Source: QUBU01 sp014337915
Lineage (GTDB): Bacteria; Pseudomonadota; Gammaproteobacteria; Steroidobacterales; GCA-2729495
NCBI GenBank assembly: GCA_030263395.1
Contig: SZOW01000007.1
Location: forward strand, 1 to 64,000
Reading direction: 5' to 3'
Length of the DNA: 64,000 nt
Program-made: the position numbers and the translations under genes
In this document: in pieces, positions 10,666 to 18,940 of the stretch
Numbering within the stretch: position 1 is the stretch's first letter
How the letters are laid out: each line of letters begins with the position of its first letter
The notes under the pieces: model-generated
Databases searched by the model: none
What the model saw: the letters and a program-made list of their open reading frames with translations, nothing else
Told to the model about the DNA's origin: nothing

Positions 10666-11631
10666 TCAGGTGCCCGCCTGCGCCAGGCGACCCACCGACA
10701 GGCTGTCCTTCACCGAGTCCACCACCCAGCTGTTGAGGTTCTCGTCCGGGAGGATGGCCTCGGTCTCGTGGTACAGCACGTCCTGCGGCCGCTCCGACTT
10801 GCGGATCGCCTCGCCGATGATGTCCTTCTGGAACATGTAGTCATAGGCGACATATACCGAGATCACGATATCCTTCTTCTTCTCGGCCAGGATCTGGTTG
10901 ACGGCCTTGCGGGTCGGGTCGATCGAGTAATTGACCAGGTGGCCGCTCCAGGCATAGTTGATGGCGTCGATGCCGACGTTGTCCTTCAGGTGCTGGCCAA
11001 GGTCGGCCATCAGGGCCTCCCACTGCTGGTTGAAGCCGTTGTCACCGTAGGCTGCCAGCGTCACGCCATAGTCCTTGCCGTTGCCATCCTTCAGCAGGTC
11101 TTTCACGCGGCGCAGGATGTTGGCCTTCAGGAAGTCGGTGGAGTCGATGGTTTCCAGCAGGGTCACGCGCGCCTTTGGCCGGTAGACCGGCACGCCTTCC
11201 TTCGGCAGCATCTCCAGCGCCTTGGGATCGTTCTTCAGGCCCACCAGGTTGGGGATGTCGGAGTTGGTGTGGCCACCCACCGTGAGGAACAGCGGCAGCA
11301 CCACGACCTCGTCGTAGCCCTCGTCGTCGAAGGCCTTCATCTGCGTGGCCACCGAGGGCTCGGTGTACTCGTTGAAGGCGGTCTTCACGCCCTTGACGTT
11401 CGGCAGTGCCAGCAGGCGGTCCCTGGTCGCCTTTTCGACGTCCACCAGCATGTCGCGCCAGGCCTTCTGCCGCGAGCCGTGGTTGACCAGCAGCACGCCG
11501 ATCTTGTGCTGGCCGGCGGCACTGGCGCCCTCGGTGTTTGCCTGGGCGTCGCCCTTGGGCGCCCCGCCGCAGGCACTGAGCAGCAGCGCCGTGGCTGCCA
11601 CCGCCATCATCGTCATCATCGACTTGAACAT
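10666..11631 (-). CDS. CbiX/SirB-like chelatase-fold lipoprotein A
   Basis: A 321-residue lipoprotein: the signal peptide ends in the lipobox LLSAC with lipidated Cys21. The rest looks like a tandem class II chelatase fold (CbiX/SirB/HemH). The first half keeps both family metal-site histidines: His51 in LLVNHGSR and His121 in VGGHTNSDI. In the second half the equivalent HGS position reads YGD. Classical CbiX/SirB enzymes are cytoplasmic and insert Co or Fe into sirohydrochlorin, so an envelope copy is unusual. The start has an AAGGAGAG ribosome-binding site. It is last in an operon with a NosR-like protein and a paralogue. Confidence 0.78.
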   Translation of the reverse strand: MFKSMMTMMAVAATALLLSACGGAPKGDAQANTEGASAAGQHKIGVLLVNHGSRQKAWRDMLVDVEKATRDRLLALPNVKGVKTAFNEYTEPSVATQMKAFDDEGYDEVVVLPLFLTVGGHTNSDIPNLVGLKNDPKALEMLPKEGVPVYRPKARVTLLETIDSTDFLKANILRRVKDLLKDGNGKDYGVTLAAYGDNGFNQQWEALMADLGQHLKDNVGIDAINYAWSGHLVNYSIDPTRKAVNQILAEKKKDIVISVYVAYDYMFQKDIIGEAIRKSERPQDVLYHETEAILPDENLNSWVVDSVKDSLSVGRLAQAGT

Positions 11632-11710
11632 GACACTCTCCTTTGTAGCTGCGTTTCCCGGCAGGCCCTGACCCCCGTCAGCTGGGCCGGCACGGCGACT
11701 CACCAGTCAT

Positions 11711-13147
11711 TCATGCCCGGGCGGTCTCGGTCGCCACCCTGATACCTGCCAGCCTGGCCCCGGCCGTACGCGTCTGCGGCGTGCGCGCCAGCCATGCGGT
11801 GCCATCCAGCACCGCGCCCGTCGGGCACAGCGCCCGGCACCAGAGCATCGGATAGTAGGCCGAGACCAGCACCACGGCCAGCGACAGCCAGAACCAGGGC
11901 GAATTCAGGAATTCCAGGCCGAACAGGTCGGGGAACAGCTCGTAGCTGCCCCAGTCCCGCAGGCCCATGGCGATGCCGACCACCAGCGTGATGGTGATGG
12001 CCCAGCGCAGGAACGACAGCACGCGATTGGACACCGGCAGCCGGCCCTTCCAGGGCAGGAAGCGCACCAGCAGCAGCTGCACGTTGCCGTAGGGGCAGAC
12101 GTAGCGGCAGTAGGAGTTGCCGTCCCAGATGGCGCTGAGGACGACGAAGGTCGCATAGGCGCCCAGGATGTAGGACCAGGTCACGCCGAGGAACGGCTGC
12201 ATGAACGTGACGTAGGTGAATGAGTTGTTGAGGTAGAAACCGAGGTAGGCCACGCAGACCGCGGCCATCAGCAGGCTGAGGCGCCGCGAGCGGCGCACCA
12301 CCCGCAGGCCGGTGACGATGAACAGCAGGCCGATCAGCGCCGCCTGCAGGATCCAGGTATTGGGAAGCACCGCCTTGACGTCGAAGCCCGCCGGCTCGCT
12401 GTCGAGGTAGATGCCCAGCGGCGACTCGCGCGCGATGCTCACCAGCTGCGTGACCGAGCGGGCCACGCCCTCGCTGGTGAGCGAAGCGCCGCTCACCAGG
12501 TCGACCTGGTAGCTCTTGCCGTCCAGCGGGATGCTCTGGAACTTCTCGTAGAAGCCGGCCTTCTCGATGTCGCGCAGGTAGCTGGTGGTCTCCATCGAGC
12601 GCAGGTGCTTCACCTCGCGGATCCGGCCATCCAGGCCGACCACCATGCCGATGTCGATGGGCCCGGCATAGCCCTTGACCTCCTTGTTCAGGCCGGTGTT
12701 CTCCATGTAGAGCTGCACCAGCTTGCCGTTCTTGTCCCATTCCTCGGCGTAGAACATGTCGAGCGCGGTCTTGAGCTTCACGCCGTCCGGGTTGGCGGCC
12801 ATGGCGCGGGCATCGTTGTAGACCAGCCTGGCTACGTCCTCGCTGAGGCCCGGGTTGGTGCGGGCATCGCCGATGATGCCGAACAGCCGCTGCGGCTGCG
12901 GCTTCGCCTCCATGATGTGGTAGAAAGCGTGCTTCTCGCGCTCGGGAATCATGCCGGTGACCGGCGTCTGGTACTCCTCGCCGAAACGCACCGGCTCGGA
13001 GAAGCCCGTCACGTGTTCCTCGAACTCGAAGACCGGCTGCGGTTCCTGCAGGGGCCCGTTGATCCAGAAGTAGGCGTAGAGCGCCCCCACCACGGCCGTC
13101 AGGCCGAGCTTGCGCCAGGGGATGCGGATCGCTGCCACGCCGGCCAT
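11711..13147 (-). CDS. NosR-like FMN-binding / 4Fe-4S membrane protein
   Basis: A 478-residue inner-membrane protein. One N-terminal hydrophobic segment is followed by an external domain carrying the FMN-binding-domain motif SGASLTSEG at 219-227, where Thr or Ser carries covalent FMN in NosR/RnfG/NqrC. About five transmembrane segments follow. Two Cx3CP half-motifs, CRYVCPYGN (Cys347/351) and CRALCPTGA (Cys437/441), resemble the membrane-proximal Fe-S clusters of NosR/NapH/PceC. It lacks the long C-terminal polyferredoxin of full NosR. A role in moving electrons across the membrane is likely. GGAGCA precedes the chosen ATG. It sits between two chelatase-like lipoproteins, with a 10-base gap from the upstream one. 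Confidence 0.8.
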   Translation of the reverse strand: MAGVAAIRIPWRKLGLTAVVGALYAYFWINGPLQEPQPVFEFEEHVTGFSEPVRFGEEYQTPVTGMIPEREKHAFYHIMEAKPQPQRLFGIIGDARTNPGLSEDVARLVYNDARAMAANPDGVKLKTALDMFYAEEWDKNGKLVQLYMENTGLNKEVKGYAGPIDIGMVVGLDGRIREVKHLRSMETTSYLRDIEKAGFYEKFQSIPLDGKSYQVDLVSGASLTSEGVARSVTQLVSIARESPLGIYLDSEPAGFDVKAVLPNTWILQAALIGLLFIVTGLRVVRRSRRLSLLMAAVCVAYLGFYLNNSFTYVTFMQPFLGVTWSYILGAYATFVVLSAIWDGNSYCRYVCPYGNVQLLLVRFLPWKGRLPVSNRVLSFLRWAITITLVVGIAMGLRDWGSYELFPDLFGLEFLNSPWFWLSLAVVLVSAYYPMLWCRALCPTGAVLDGTAWLARTPQTRTAGARLAGIRVATETARA

Positions 13148-13157
13148 GTGACTGCTC

Positions 13158-14126
13158 CTAGCCGCGATTCGGGGCGGGCACCGTGGCACCGCCGGCGTCA
13201 CGCACACGCTGCACGGCTTCCTGCACCTTGGTCACCACCCACTCGTTCACCACCGGGTCGGGCAGCACCGCATCGGGCTTGTAGCGCACCTTGGACGAGG
13301 TGGGCACCGCGTTGACGGCGGCCTGGATGGTGTTCACCTGGAGCATCTCGTCGACGCCCACCAGCACCGGCACCACCAGCACCTGCTGCTCGAGTTCCAG
13401 GACCTCGTTGATGACCTCGACCACCGGCGCGCCGGAGTAGTCGGTGAGCTTGCCGCAGAAGGCGAAGGCCACCGTATCGATGTCGGTCTTGATCTTCAGG
13501 TAGCGGCCGAGGCCCTCCATGATGTCGCTCATCTGCTGGCCGTAGACCTGGTCGCCGTAGCCCACCAGGACGATGGCCATGTCCTCGCCGCTGTCCTGGC
13601 CCTTGAGCTCGTTCACCCGGCGCAGCACGTTCTTCTTCAGCACCTCGGAGTCGCTGAGCGCGGGCGTCATGGCCACGCGGGCCTTCGGGTAGTAGACGTC
13701 GAAGCCCTCGTTCTGCAGCTGCTTGATGGCCTTGGCCTGGGTGCGCATGCCTACCAGGTACTGCAGGTAGTTGTTGGTCATGGTGGATTCGCCGGCGATG
13801 AGCAGCGGCACCACGACCACTTCCCCGATGCCGGCGGCGTCGAAGGCGCGCATCTCGGCGGCCAGGTCCGGCTTGGTCTCCTCGATGAAGGCCAGGCGCA
13901 CTTCCCTGACGCCAGGCTGTTTCATGATCGGTTCGCGGACCTGGTCGGCGAGTGTCTTGACCATGCCCACCCAGTTCGAGGACTTCGAACCATGGGCCAC
14001 CAGCAGCACGCCAATGCTGGCGTCATTGGCGGGGCCCGCCGGGGCAGTGGCCTGGCGCCCACAGGACGCGATGAACAGCGTCGCCGCTGCAACGAGGAAG
14101 ATGACGGGGAAACGCACGACTGACAT
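13158..14126 (-). CDS. CbiX/SirB-like chelatase-fold lipoprotein B
   Basis: A 322-residue paralogue of the lipoprotein at 10666-11631, with lipobox FIASC (Cys22) and the same two-half layout. His45 in LLVAHGSK is kept. The second metal-site segment reads IAGESTMTNN where the paralogue has VGGHTNSDI, so that histidine is gone. The copies may therefore differ in metal use, or this one may bind without chelatase activity. It is first gene of the three-gene operon, with GGAGCAG before ATG and a 21-bp palindrome 130 bases upstream. Confidence 0.77.
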   Translation of the reverse strand: MSVVRFPVIFLVAAATLFIASCGRQATAPAGPANDASIGVLLVAHGSKSSNWVGMVKTLADQVREPIMKQPGVREVRLAFIEETKPDLAAEMRAFDAAGIGEVVVVPLLIAGESTMTNNYLQYLVGMRTQAKAIKQLQNEGFDVYYPKARVAMTPALSDSEVLKKNVLRRVNELKGQDSGEDMAIVLVGYGDQVYGQQMSDIMEGLGRYLKIKTDIDTVAFAFCGKLTDYSGAPVVEVINEVLELEQQVLVVPVLVGVDEMLQVNTIQAAVNAVPTSSKVRYKPDAVLPDPVVNEWVVTKVQEAVQRVRDAGGATVPAPNRG

Positions 14127-14258
14127 GTTCGCGTCTGCTCCTGGAGCGCTGTGGAATCTGCCGGGCACGAGCCTGCCACAGCCTGCATCGGCTGCGCAGC
14201 TCCCCCCGGAACGTCGGTTGCCAGTCTGCTACGGGTGCCGCGGACGGGCAATGACCCG

Positions 14259-14279
14259 AATGCGTCAAATTGTCGCATT
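14259..14279. promoter_or_regulatory. 21-bp near-perfect palindrome, candidate operator
   Basis: AATGCG-T-CAAATTG-T-CGCATT reads the same on both strands except at one symmetric pair and the centre. It lies between the divergent CbiX/NosR-like operon and the small membrane protein gene, 133 bases before each start. It does not match the FNR (TTGAT-N4-ATCAA) or CRP consensus. Confidence 0.55.
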
Positions 14280-14391
14280 GGCGATACGGTGAATCGGAGC
14301 GCGATGCGGCGGGTTACCATGCGGCTCGGACTTTCATGGGCTGCGTGGCGCTGCCGCCGCGCGACAGTCCGTCACCAGGGGGGCACCACCG

Positions 14392-14790
14392 ATGGCCAAC
14401 ATCATCCGCATCATCATCCTCAGCACCTTCATGGCGGTGTTCATGGTCTGGGGTTTCCGTGGCGTCGAGGACAGCCCGCTGGCGGCGGTGCCGGCGCTGA
14501 TCGGCTTCATCGTCGCCTTCCTCGCGCCCAGCGCCATCGGCGTGCCTGCCTATGCCGCCACCGCCGGGCGCAAGCGCGGCGACACGGCGCGCTTCGCCTT
14601 CCTGTTCTGGGCGGCCAGTGCCGCCCTCGTTGCCGCCGGCTGGCTGCTGTACTACGCGCGTGACATTGCCGCCGGCGGCTTCTTCCGCGACAGCATGCTG
14701 GTTGGCGCCGCGGTACTGGCGGCGCTGACGGCTGCGCTCGCCTTCGCGCTAGGCCGGGGCCTGGACTACCTCAACGCGGGACGGCGCTGA
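14392..14790 (+). CDS. small four-helix membrane protein, unknown
   Basis: 132 residues with four strongly hydrophobic segments (about 5-25, 35-55, 65-88 and 100-122) and short charged loops such as AGRKRGDTARF. An AGGGGGG ribosome-binding site lies just upstream of the ATG. The family is not recognised; an inner-membrane protein is the only safe call. It is divergent from the CbiX/NosR-like operon. Confidence 0.65.
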   Translation: MANIIRIIILSTFMAVFMVWGFRGVEDSPLAAVPALIGFIVAFLAPSAIGVPAYAATAGRKRGDTARFAFLFWAASAALVAAGWLLYYARDIAAGGFFRDSMLVGAAVLAALTAALAFALGRGLDYLNAGRR

Positions 14791-14905
14791 TCCGGCGCCT
14801 GCCTGCGACGCCCTGTTCCCGGGGCTCGACCTGCGCGCAAGGCTGATAGCCAACGCCGCGCCGGACTCCCTATACTGCGGCCGGGAAACATCGAGGGAAG
14901 ATCCA

Positions 14906-15940
14906 ATGGGCGAGCCGCTGATTCCGACGACCATGGTGGGCAGCTACCCGCAGCCGGACTGGCTCATCGACCGCGAAGTCCTCGGCGGACGGCTGCCGCC
15001 GCGGGTGCGGGCGCGGGAGCTCTGGCGCGTGGCCGATCCCTGGCTGGAGCAGGCGCAGGACGACGCCACCCTGATCGCGATCATCGAGCAGGAACGCGCC
15101 GGCCTCGACATCATCGGCGACGGCGAGATGCGCCGCGAGAGCTATTCCAATGCCTTCGCCAATTCACTCGGCGGCGTCGACCGCGAGCGGATGGGCACCG
15201 CGCTGGACCGCACCGGCAAGCCGAACAGCGTGCCGCGGGTGGTCGGGCCCATCCTGCGCCAGCCCTCCACCCTGGCCGACGAGGCACGCTTCCTCCACAC
15301 CCATACCCGGCGCCGGACCAAGATCACCCTGCCTGGACCGTTCACGATGGCGCAGCAGGCGCAGAACGACTACTACCCGGACCTGCGCTCGCTGGCCCTG
15401 GCCTATGCGGACGCGGTCAATGCCGAGATCAGGGCGCTGCACGCCGCCGGCGTCGACATCGTGCAGCTCGACGAGCCCTACCTGCAGGCGCGCCCCGAGG
15501 AGGCGCAGCAGTTCGGGGTCGAGGCCATCAACCGGGCGGTGGCCGGCGTGAAGGGCCAGACGGCACTGCACATCTGCTTTGGCTATGCCCATGTGCACCA
15601 CTACGCCGCCAAGCCCAGCGGCTACTCGTTCCTGCCCGAACTCGAGGCCAGCCAGGTCGACATCCTCTCGATCGAAGCGGCCCAGCCCACCATCGATCTC
15701 TCGGTGCTGCGCCGGCTGCCGTCGAAGAAGATCATGCTCGGCGTGATCAGCCTCGGGGACCTCGCCATCGAGACACCGGCGCTCGTTGCCGAAAGGCTCA
15801 GCAAAGCGCTGGAACATGTCCCGGCCGAGCGGCTGATGGCAGCGCCGGACTGCGGCCTCAAATACGTGTCGCGCGAGGTGGCCTTCGGCAAGCTGCGCGC
15901 CATGGTCGAGGGCACCGAGATCGTACGCCAGCGTCTCTAG
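14906..15940 (+). CDS. core-MetE-like methyltransferase (cobalamin-independent methionine synthase C-terminal type)
   Basis: A 344-residue single-barrel relative of the C-terminal half of MetE. The four zinc ligands of MetE have counterparts here: His222 and Cys224 in ALHICFG, Glu257 in LSIEAAQ and Cys316 in APDCGLKY. The N-terminal half of MetE is absent, so folate-triglutamate use like MetE is doubtful. Known short relatives use methylcobalamin or another methyl or alkyl donor, or act as epoxyalkane:CoM transferases. GAGGGAAG precedes the ATG. It stands alone, just downstream of a cluster that also contains cobalt/iron-chelatase folds. Confidence 0.82.
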   Translation: MGEPLIPTTMVGSYPQPDWLIDREVLGGRLPPRVRARELWRVADPWLEQAQDDATLIAIIEQERAGLDIIGDGEMRRESYSNAFANSLGGVDRERMGTALDRTGKPNSVPRVVGPILRQPSTLADEARFLHTHTRRRTKITLPGPFTMAQQAQNDYYPDLRSLALAYADAVNAEIRALHAAGVDIVQLDEPYLQARPEEAQQFGVEAINRAVAGVKGQTALHICFGYAHVHHYAAKPSGYSFLPELEASQVDILSIEAAQPTIDLSVLRRLPSKKIMLGVISLGDLAIETPALVAERLSKALEHVPAERLMAAPDCGLKYVSREVAFGKLRAMVEGTEIVRQRL

Positions 15941-15949
15941 GCTGCCGTC

Positions 15950-16543
15950 TCAGCGATTGCGGGCCAGCGCAGCGGCGATCTCGGCCGCCGTGGCACCGTA
16001 GGGGATGATCTCGAGCATGTCGTCGCTGGTGCCAAGCAGGAACAGCGCGGCGCTGTGGTTGACCATGTAGCCGCCATCCGGCATGGGCGGCATCTTCTCG
16101 TAGAAGACATGGAAGGCCGCGGCGGCCGCGGCGATGCCAGCGGCATCACCCGTCATCCCCGTCACCGCCGGGCCAAAGTTGCGCACATAGGCACCGACGG
16201 CTTGCGGCGTATCGCGCTCCGGGTCGACGGAAATGAACAGGATGCGGGTATCGCGTTCCGCACTGCCGCTTTCGGCCAGTGCGCGACTCGCATTCATCAG
16301 CGTCGTCGGACAGGCCTCCGGGCAGTTGGTGAAGCCGAAGAACACCAGCTGCCGGCGGTGGTTCAGCTGCGACCAGGCAACGGGTTGCCCGGTTGCATCG
16401 AGCAGCGTGAACTCGCCGCTGACCCGTGGCCGCTCCGGCGCCGGGCCGGGAGTCGGCGGCAGGCCGCGCCAGAGGGCCGTGGCCAGTCCGGCCAGCAGTG
16501 CCAGCGCGGCGACCATCCAGGGCAGCCAGGCACGGCCGGTCAT
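15950..16543 (-). CDS. SCO1/SenC-family copper chaperone
   Basis: 197 residues: an N-terminal membrane anchor (10-27), then a thioredoxin-like domain with the copper ligands Cys74 and Cys78 in FTNCPEACP and His163 in MVNHSAALF. The SVDPERDTP block is typical. SCO proteins deliver Cu to, or reduce, the CuA site of cytochrome oxidase. Its ATG overlaps the stop of the upstream methyltransferase by 4 bases (ATGA), so the two are translationally coupled. No oxidase genes are in the window. Confidence 0.9.
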   Translation of the reverse strand: MTGRAWLPWMVAALALLAGLATALWRGLPPTPGPAPERPRVSGEFTLLDATGQPVAWSQLNHRRQLVFFGFTNCPEACPTTLMNASRALAESGSAERDTRILFISVDPERDTPQAVGAYVRNFGPAVTGMTGDAAGIAAAAAAFHVFYEKMPPMPDGGYMVNHSAALFLLGTSDDMLEIIPYGATAAEIAAALARNR

Positions 16544-17268
16544 GCTGGCCTCCGGGCAATCGCGCCGGCATGGTGGCGCCCCTCGCGGTCCGCGCCACGG
16601 CCGGTGAAGGCGGCCTCCTCGACGACGAAGCCGGCGCGTGCGCATTCGCGCGCCAGGATGTCGGGGTCCAGCGGGTTCAGGTACGGGAGCATGCCGGCGA
16701 TGGCCGCGCGGTCCGGCAAGTACGCCGCGATGTCCTCGATGAAACCCGGCCACTCCTCGCCGGCCGCCTTGCGCTGCTCGTAGGCCGGCGCGCCCGCGGA
16801 CCAGAAGCCGCTGTAGGGTGTGTCCGCCACCAGGAACAGCCGGCCACCGGGCTGCAGCCAGTCATGCATCTTCTCCAGTGAGCTGCGGATCTCCGCGGCG
16901 AGCAGGAAATGCAGCACCCGCGAGCAGAGGATGGCGGCAAAGGCACCACCCGGGAAATCGACACCGGGCAGCAGGCCGACGCTGGTGCTCAGCCTCGGGC
17001 GCAGGTCTTCCGGCGTCTCGCGCGCGAGAATCTCCACATGGCCCGGCTCCATGTCGCAGGCATGCACGGTGGCGCCCTGCTCCAGCGCCGCGCGCGTGGC
17101 GACGCCGTAGGCGCAGCCCATGTCCAGCACCGGCGCCGCACAGGCGCCGGCATGGGCGGCAAACTCCGCCGAGAAACGGTCCAGCGTCTCGGACATGAAG
17201 CCGCGATGGTTGAGCGTCGGCACGAGCCCGGCAATGAAGGGCTTGGGGCGCTGAATCGTCGTGGACAT
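16540..17268 (-). CDS. class I SAM-dependent methyltransferase
   Basis: 242 residues from MSTTIQRPKPF; longer in-frame extensions are not protein-like. Motif I is VLDMGCAYGVATRAAL, the acidic residue of motif II is in VHACDMEPGH, and the post-I region AAILCSRVLHFL and LQPGGRLFLVAD complete a Rossmann methyltransferase. The substrate cannot be read from sequence. It is coupled by an ATGA overlap to the SCO gene. The upstream region contains a run of ten G. Confidence 0.8.
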   Translation of the reverse strand: MSTTIQRPKPFIAGLVPTLNHRGFMSETLDRFSAEFAAHAGACAAPVLDMGCAYGVATRAALEQGATVHACDMEPGHVEILARETPEDLRPRLSTSVGLLPGVDFPGGAFAAILCSRVLHFLLAAEIRSSLEKMHDWLQPGGRLFLVADTPYSGFWSAGAPAYEQRKAAGEEWPGFIEDIAAYLPDRAAIAGMLPYLNPLDPDILARECARAGFVVEEAAFTGRGADREGRHHAGAIARRPA

Positions 17269-17478
17269 GGCCTGGACCGGGGGGGGGGCTGGAGGGGCGG
17301 CAATTGTGGCCCAGCGCCCCAGCGGCCGCCATGGCGGCCGGCCAGAGCACCCCCCGGAAGCACCCCGGCCCCGGGGTCCTACGGGGATTCCCTTATATGC
17401 CGGATCTGCTGCCGGCCTTAGAAGTTCTCCCCATGGACAGACGCAATGCCAGCGAAACGCGTCTCCAGGGGGCGTGAC

Positions 17479-18252
17479 ATGCTCGACCCCGTGTTGGCGC
17501 CAGGTGCCGATAGCCGCGCCGTGAGCGGCCGGGCCGATGCCGGCCGTTCCCGCTGTGCCAGCTGTGCCATCGCCCCGCGCTGCCTGCCGGCGGCCCTGAA
17601 TGCGGAGCAGATGCACCGCTTCGAGGACTCTGTCCAGCGCTGCCGGCCGCTCGGCGCCGGCGACCACCTGTTCCGCGTCGGCGACCCGTTCCACGCCATG
17701 TTCGCGGTGCAGTCAGGCTGCTTCAAGAGTTACGCAGTGGATGCCGAGGGCCGCGAACACGTCATGGCCTTCCATTTCGCCGGCGAGATCATCGGCGTCG
17801 AAGCCATCTACCCCGAGCGCCACGTGTCGAGTTGCGTGGCACTGGCCCCGGCCAGCACCGTGTGCGTGCTGCCCTACCGTACGCTCACGCGGCTGGCACA
17901 GGAGATCCCGCCGCTGCAGTCGGAAATCCTGCGGATGCTGAGCCGCTACGTGCTCGGCGGTGCCAGCATCGCCGGGGACTTCAGCGCCGAGGAACGCCTC
18001 GCCGCCTTCCTGGTGATGGTTTCCGCGCGACTACGCCGCCCGGGCTCCGGCGGAGACCTCGACCTCGCCATGTCCCGCCAGGACATCGCGAATTTCCTCC
18101 GGCTGGCCCCGGAAACCGTCAGCCGCATCCTGGCGCGGTTCCAGCGCGGCGGCCTGGTCAAGACCGACCGCAAGCACATCGAACTGCTGGACCCCGATGG
18201 CCTTTCGGATATCGCGGCCTGCATGAACCCCTATACGCGCTACGGCCCGTAG
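17479..18252 (+). CDS. FNR-type oxygen-sensing regulator
   Basis: 257 residues. Cys26, Cys29 and Cys35 (CxxCx5C, as in E. coli FNR) plus Cys129 in STVCVLPY give the four ligands of an oxygen-labile [4Fe-4S] cluster. The middle is a cyclic-nucleotide-type beta barrel, then ERLAAFL at the dimer helix, and the helix-turn-helix SRQDIANFLRLAPETVSRIL, whose E-SR positions match FNR-class DNA contacts. The start at 17479 has AGGGGGCG before it; an in-frame ATG at 17446 has no such site and would add 11 residues. Targets probably include anaerobic or NO-related genes such as those following. Confidence 0.87.
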   Translation: MLDPVLAPGADSRAVSGRADAGRSRCASCAIAPRCLPAALNAEQMHRFEDSVQRCRPLGAGDHLFRVGDPFHAMFAVQSGCFKSYAVDAEGREHVMAFHFAGEIIGVEAIYPERHVSSCVALAPASTVCVLPYRTLTRLAQEIPPLQSEILRMLSRYVLGGASIAGDFSAEERLAAFLVMVSARLRRPGSGGDLDLAMSRQDIANFLRLAPETVSRILARFQRGGLVKTDRKHIELLDPDGLSDIAACMNPYTRYGP

Positions 18253-18333
18253 CCGGCCGGCGTGACCTCCGTCGCGGCTCCCTCCTGCCGCACCTGCTAG
18301 GCTGTGTCACCGGTTCCGCGACAGCCTGCTGCC

Positions 18334-18873
18334 ATGATTCCGATCCGCATCCACCAGGCCTGCCACTGCGGCCCGCTGCTGGTCGCCGCCCTGGCGCTGG
18401 CTTTGCCGCTGCCGGGCAATGCCGATGACCCGGCACCGCCGACGGTCATCAGCACGCCCCGCGCGCCTGCGCCTGAACCAAAGCCGGCCGGCACCGTGCA
18501 GTTCCAGGCCTACCGGAACTTCAACGGCCATGGGCCCGGCGGCGGCGATCCCGGCCACCAGCCGCATCCGGGTCCGGCCGGCCAGGGCCGCGATGGCACG
18601 CCGATGGAAATCCCGCTCGCCGTCGAGCTCGCCACCTGTCCCGACGGCGACACCGAAGTCAGCGCCATCAATGCCGGCGGCTGGCGCCACGAGTCCGAAG
18701 GTGTCTGCGAGAACTCCTCCGCACCGCAGGCGGGCGCAGTCACGCTGCACCAGGGGAAGGCCGCGCCTGCGTCCGCACCCGCAGAAGCAGCAGCACCGGC
18801 CCGGCCGGCTGAAACCCGGGCGGTCCCGCGCTGCGACCCGGCTACCTGGAACTGCAGTTCCTCACCGCAGTAG
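18334..18873 (+). CDS. secreted Pro/Ala-rich low-complexity protein, unknown
   Basis: 179 residues. A signal peptide (about 1-31, ending PLPGNA) is followed by Pro-, Ala- and Gly-rich sequence with a GHGPGGGDPGHQPHPGP stretch and six cysteines, some near the C-terminus (RCDPATWNC). No domain is recognised. Another frame is open across the same DNA and joins the cytochrome c' frame, but that one lacks a signal peptide, so I prefer this frame with moderate confidence. Confidence 0.5.
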   Translation: MIPIRIHQACHCGPLLVAALALALPLPGNADDPAPPTVISTPRAPAPEPKPAGTVQFQAYRNFNGHGPGGGDPGHQPHPGPAGQGRDGTPMEIPLAVELATCPDGDTEVSAINAGGWRHESEGVCENSSAPQAGAVTLHQGKAAPASAPAEAAAPARPAETRAVPRCDPATWNCSSSPQ

Positions 18874-18889
18874 CCGCCCGCATCCGGCC

Positions 18890-18915
18890 GGGGACCCTGC
18901 TATCCTTGGGTCCCC
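18890..18915. promoter_or_regulatory. inverted repeat ahead of cytochrome c'
   Basis: GGGGACCC and GGGTCCCC form an 8-bp perfect stem around a 10-base centre, 25 bases before the cytochrome c' start. No T-run follows, so it is not a standard terminator. It could be an mRNA leader hairpin or an operator. Confidence 0.35.
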
Positions 18916-18940
18916 CAACCAGCCGCCACGGAGTCAGCCG

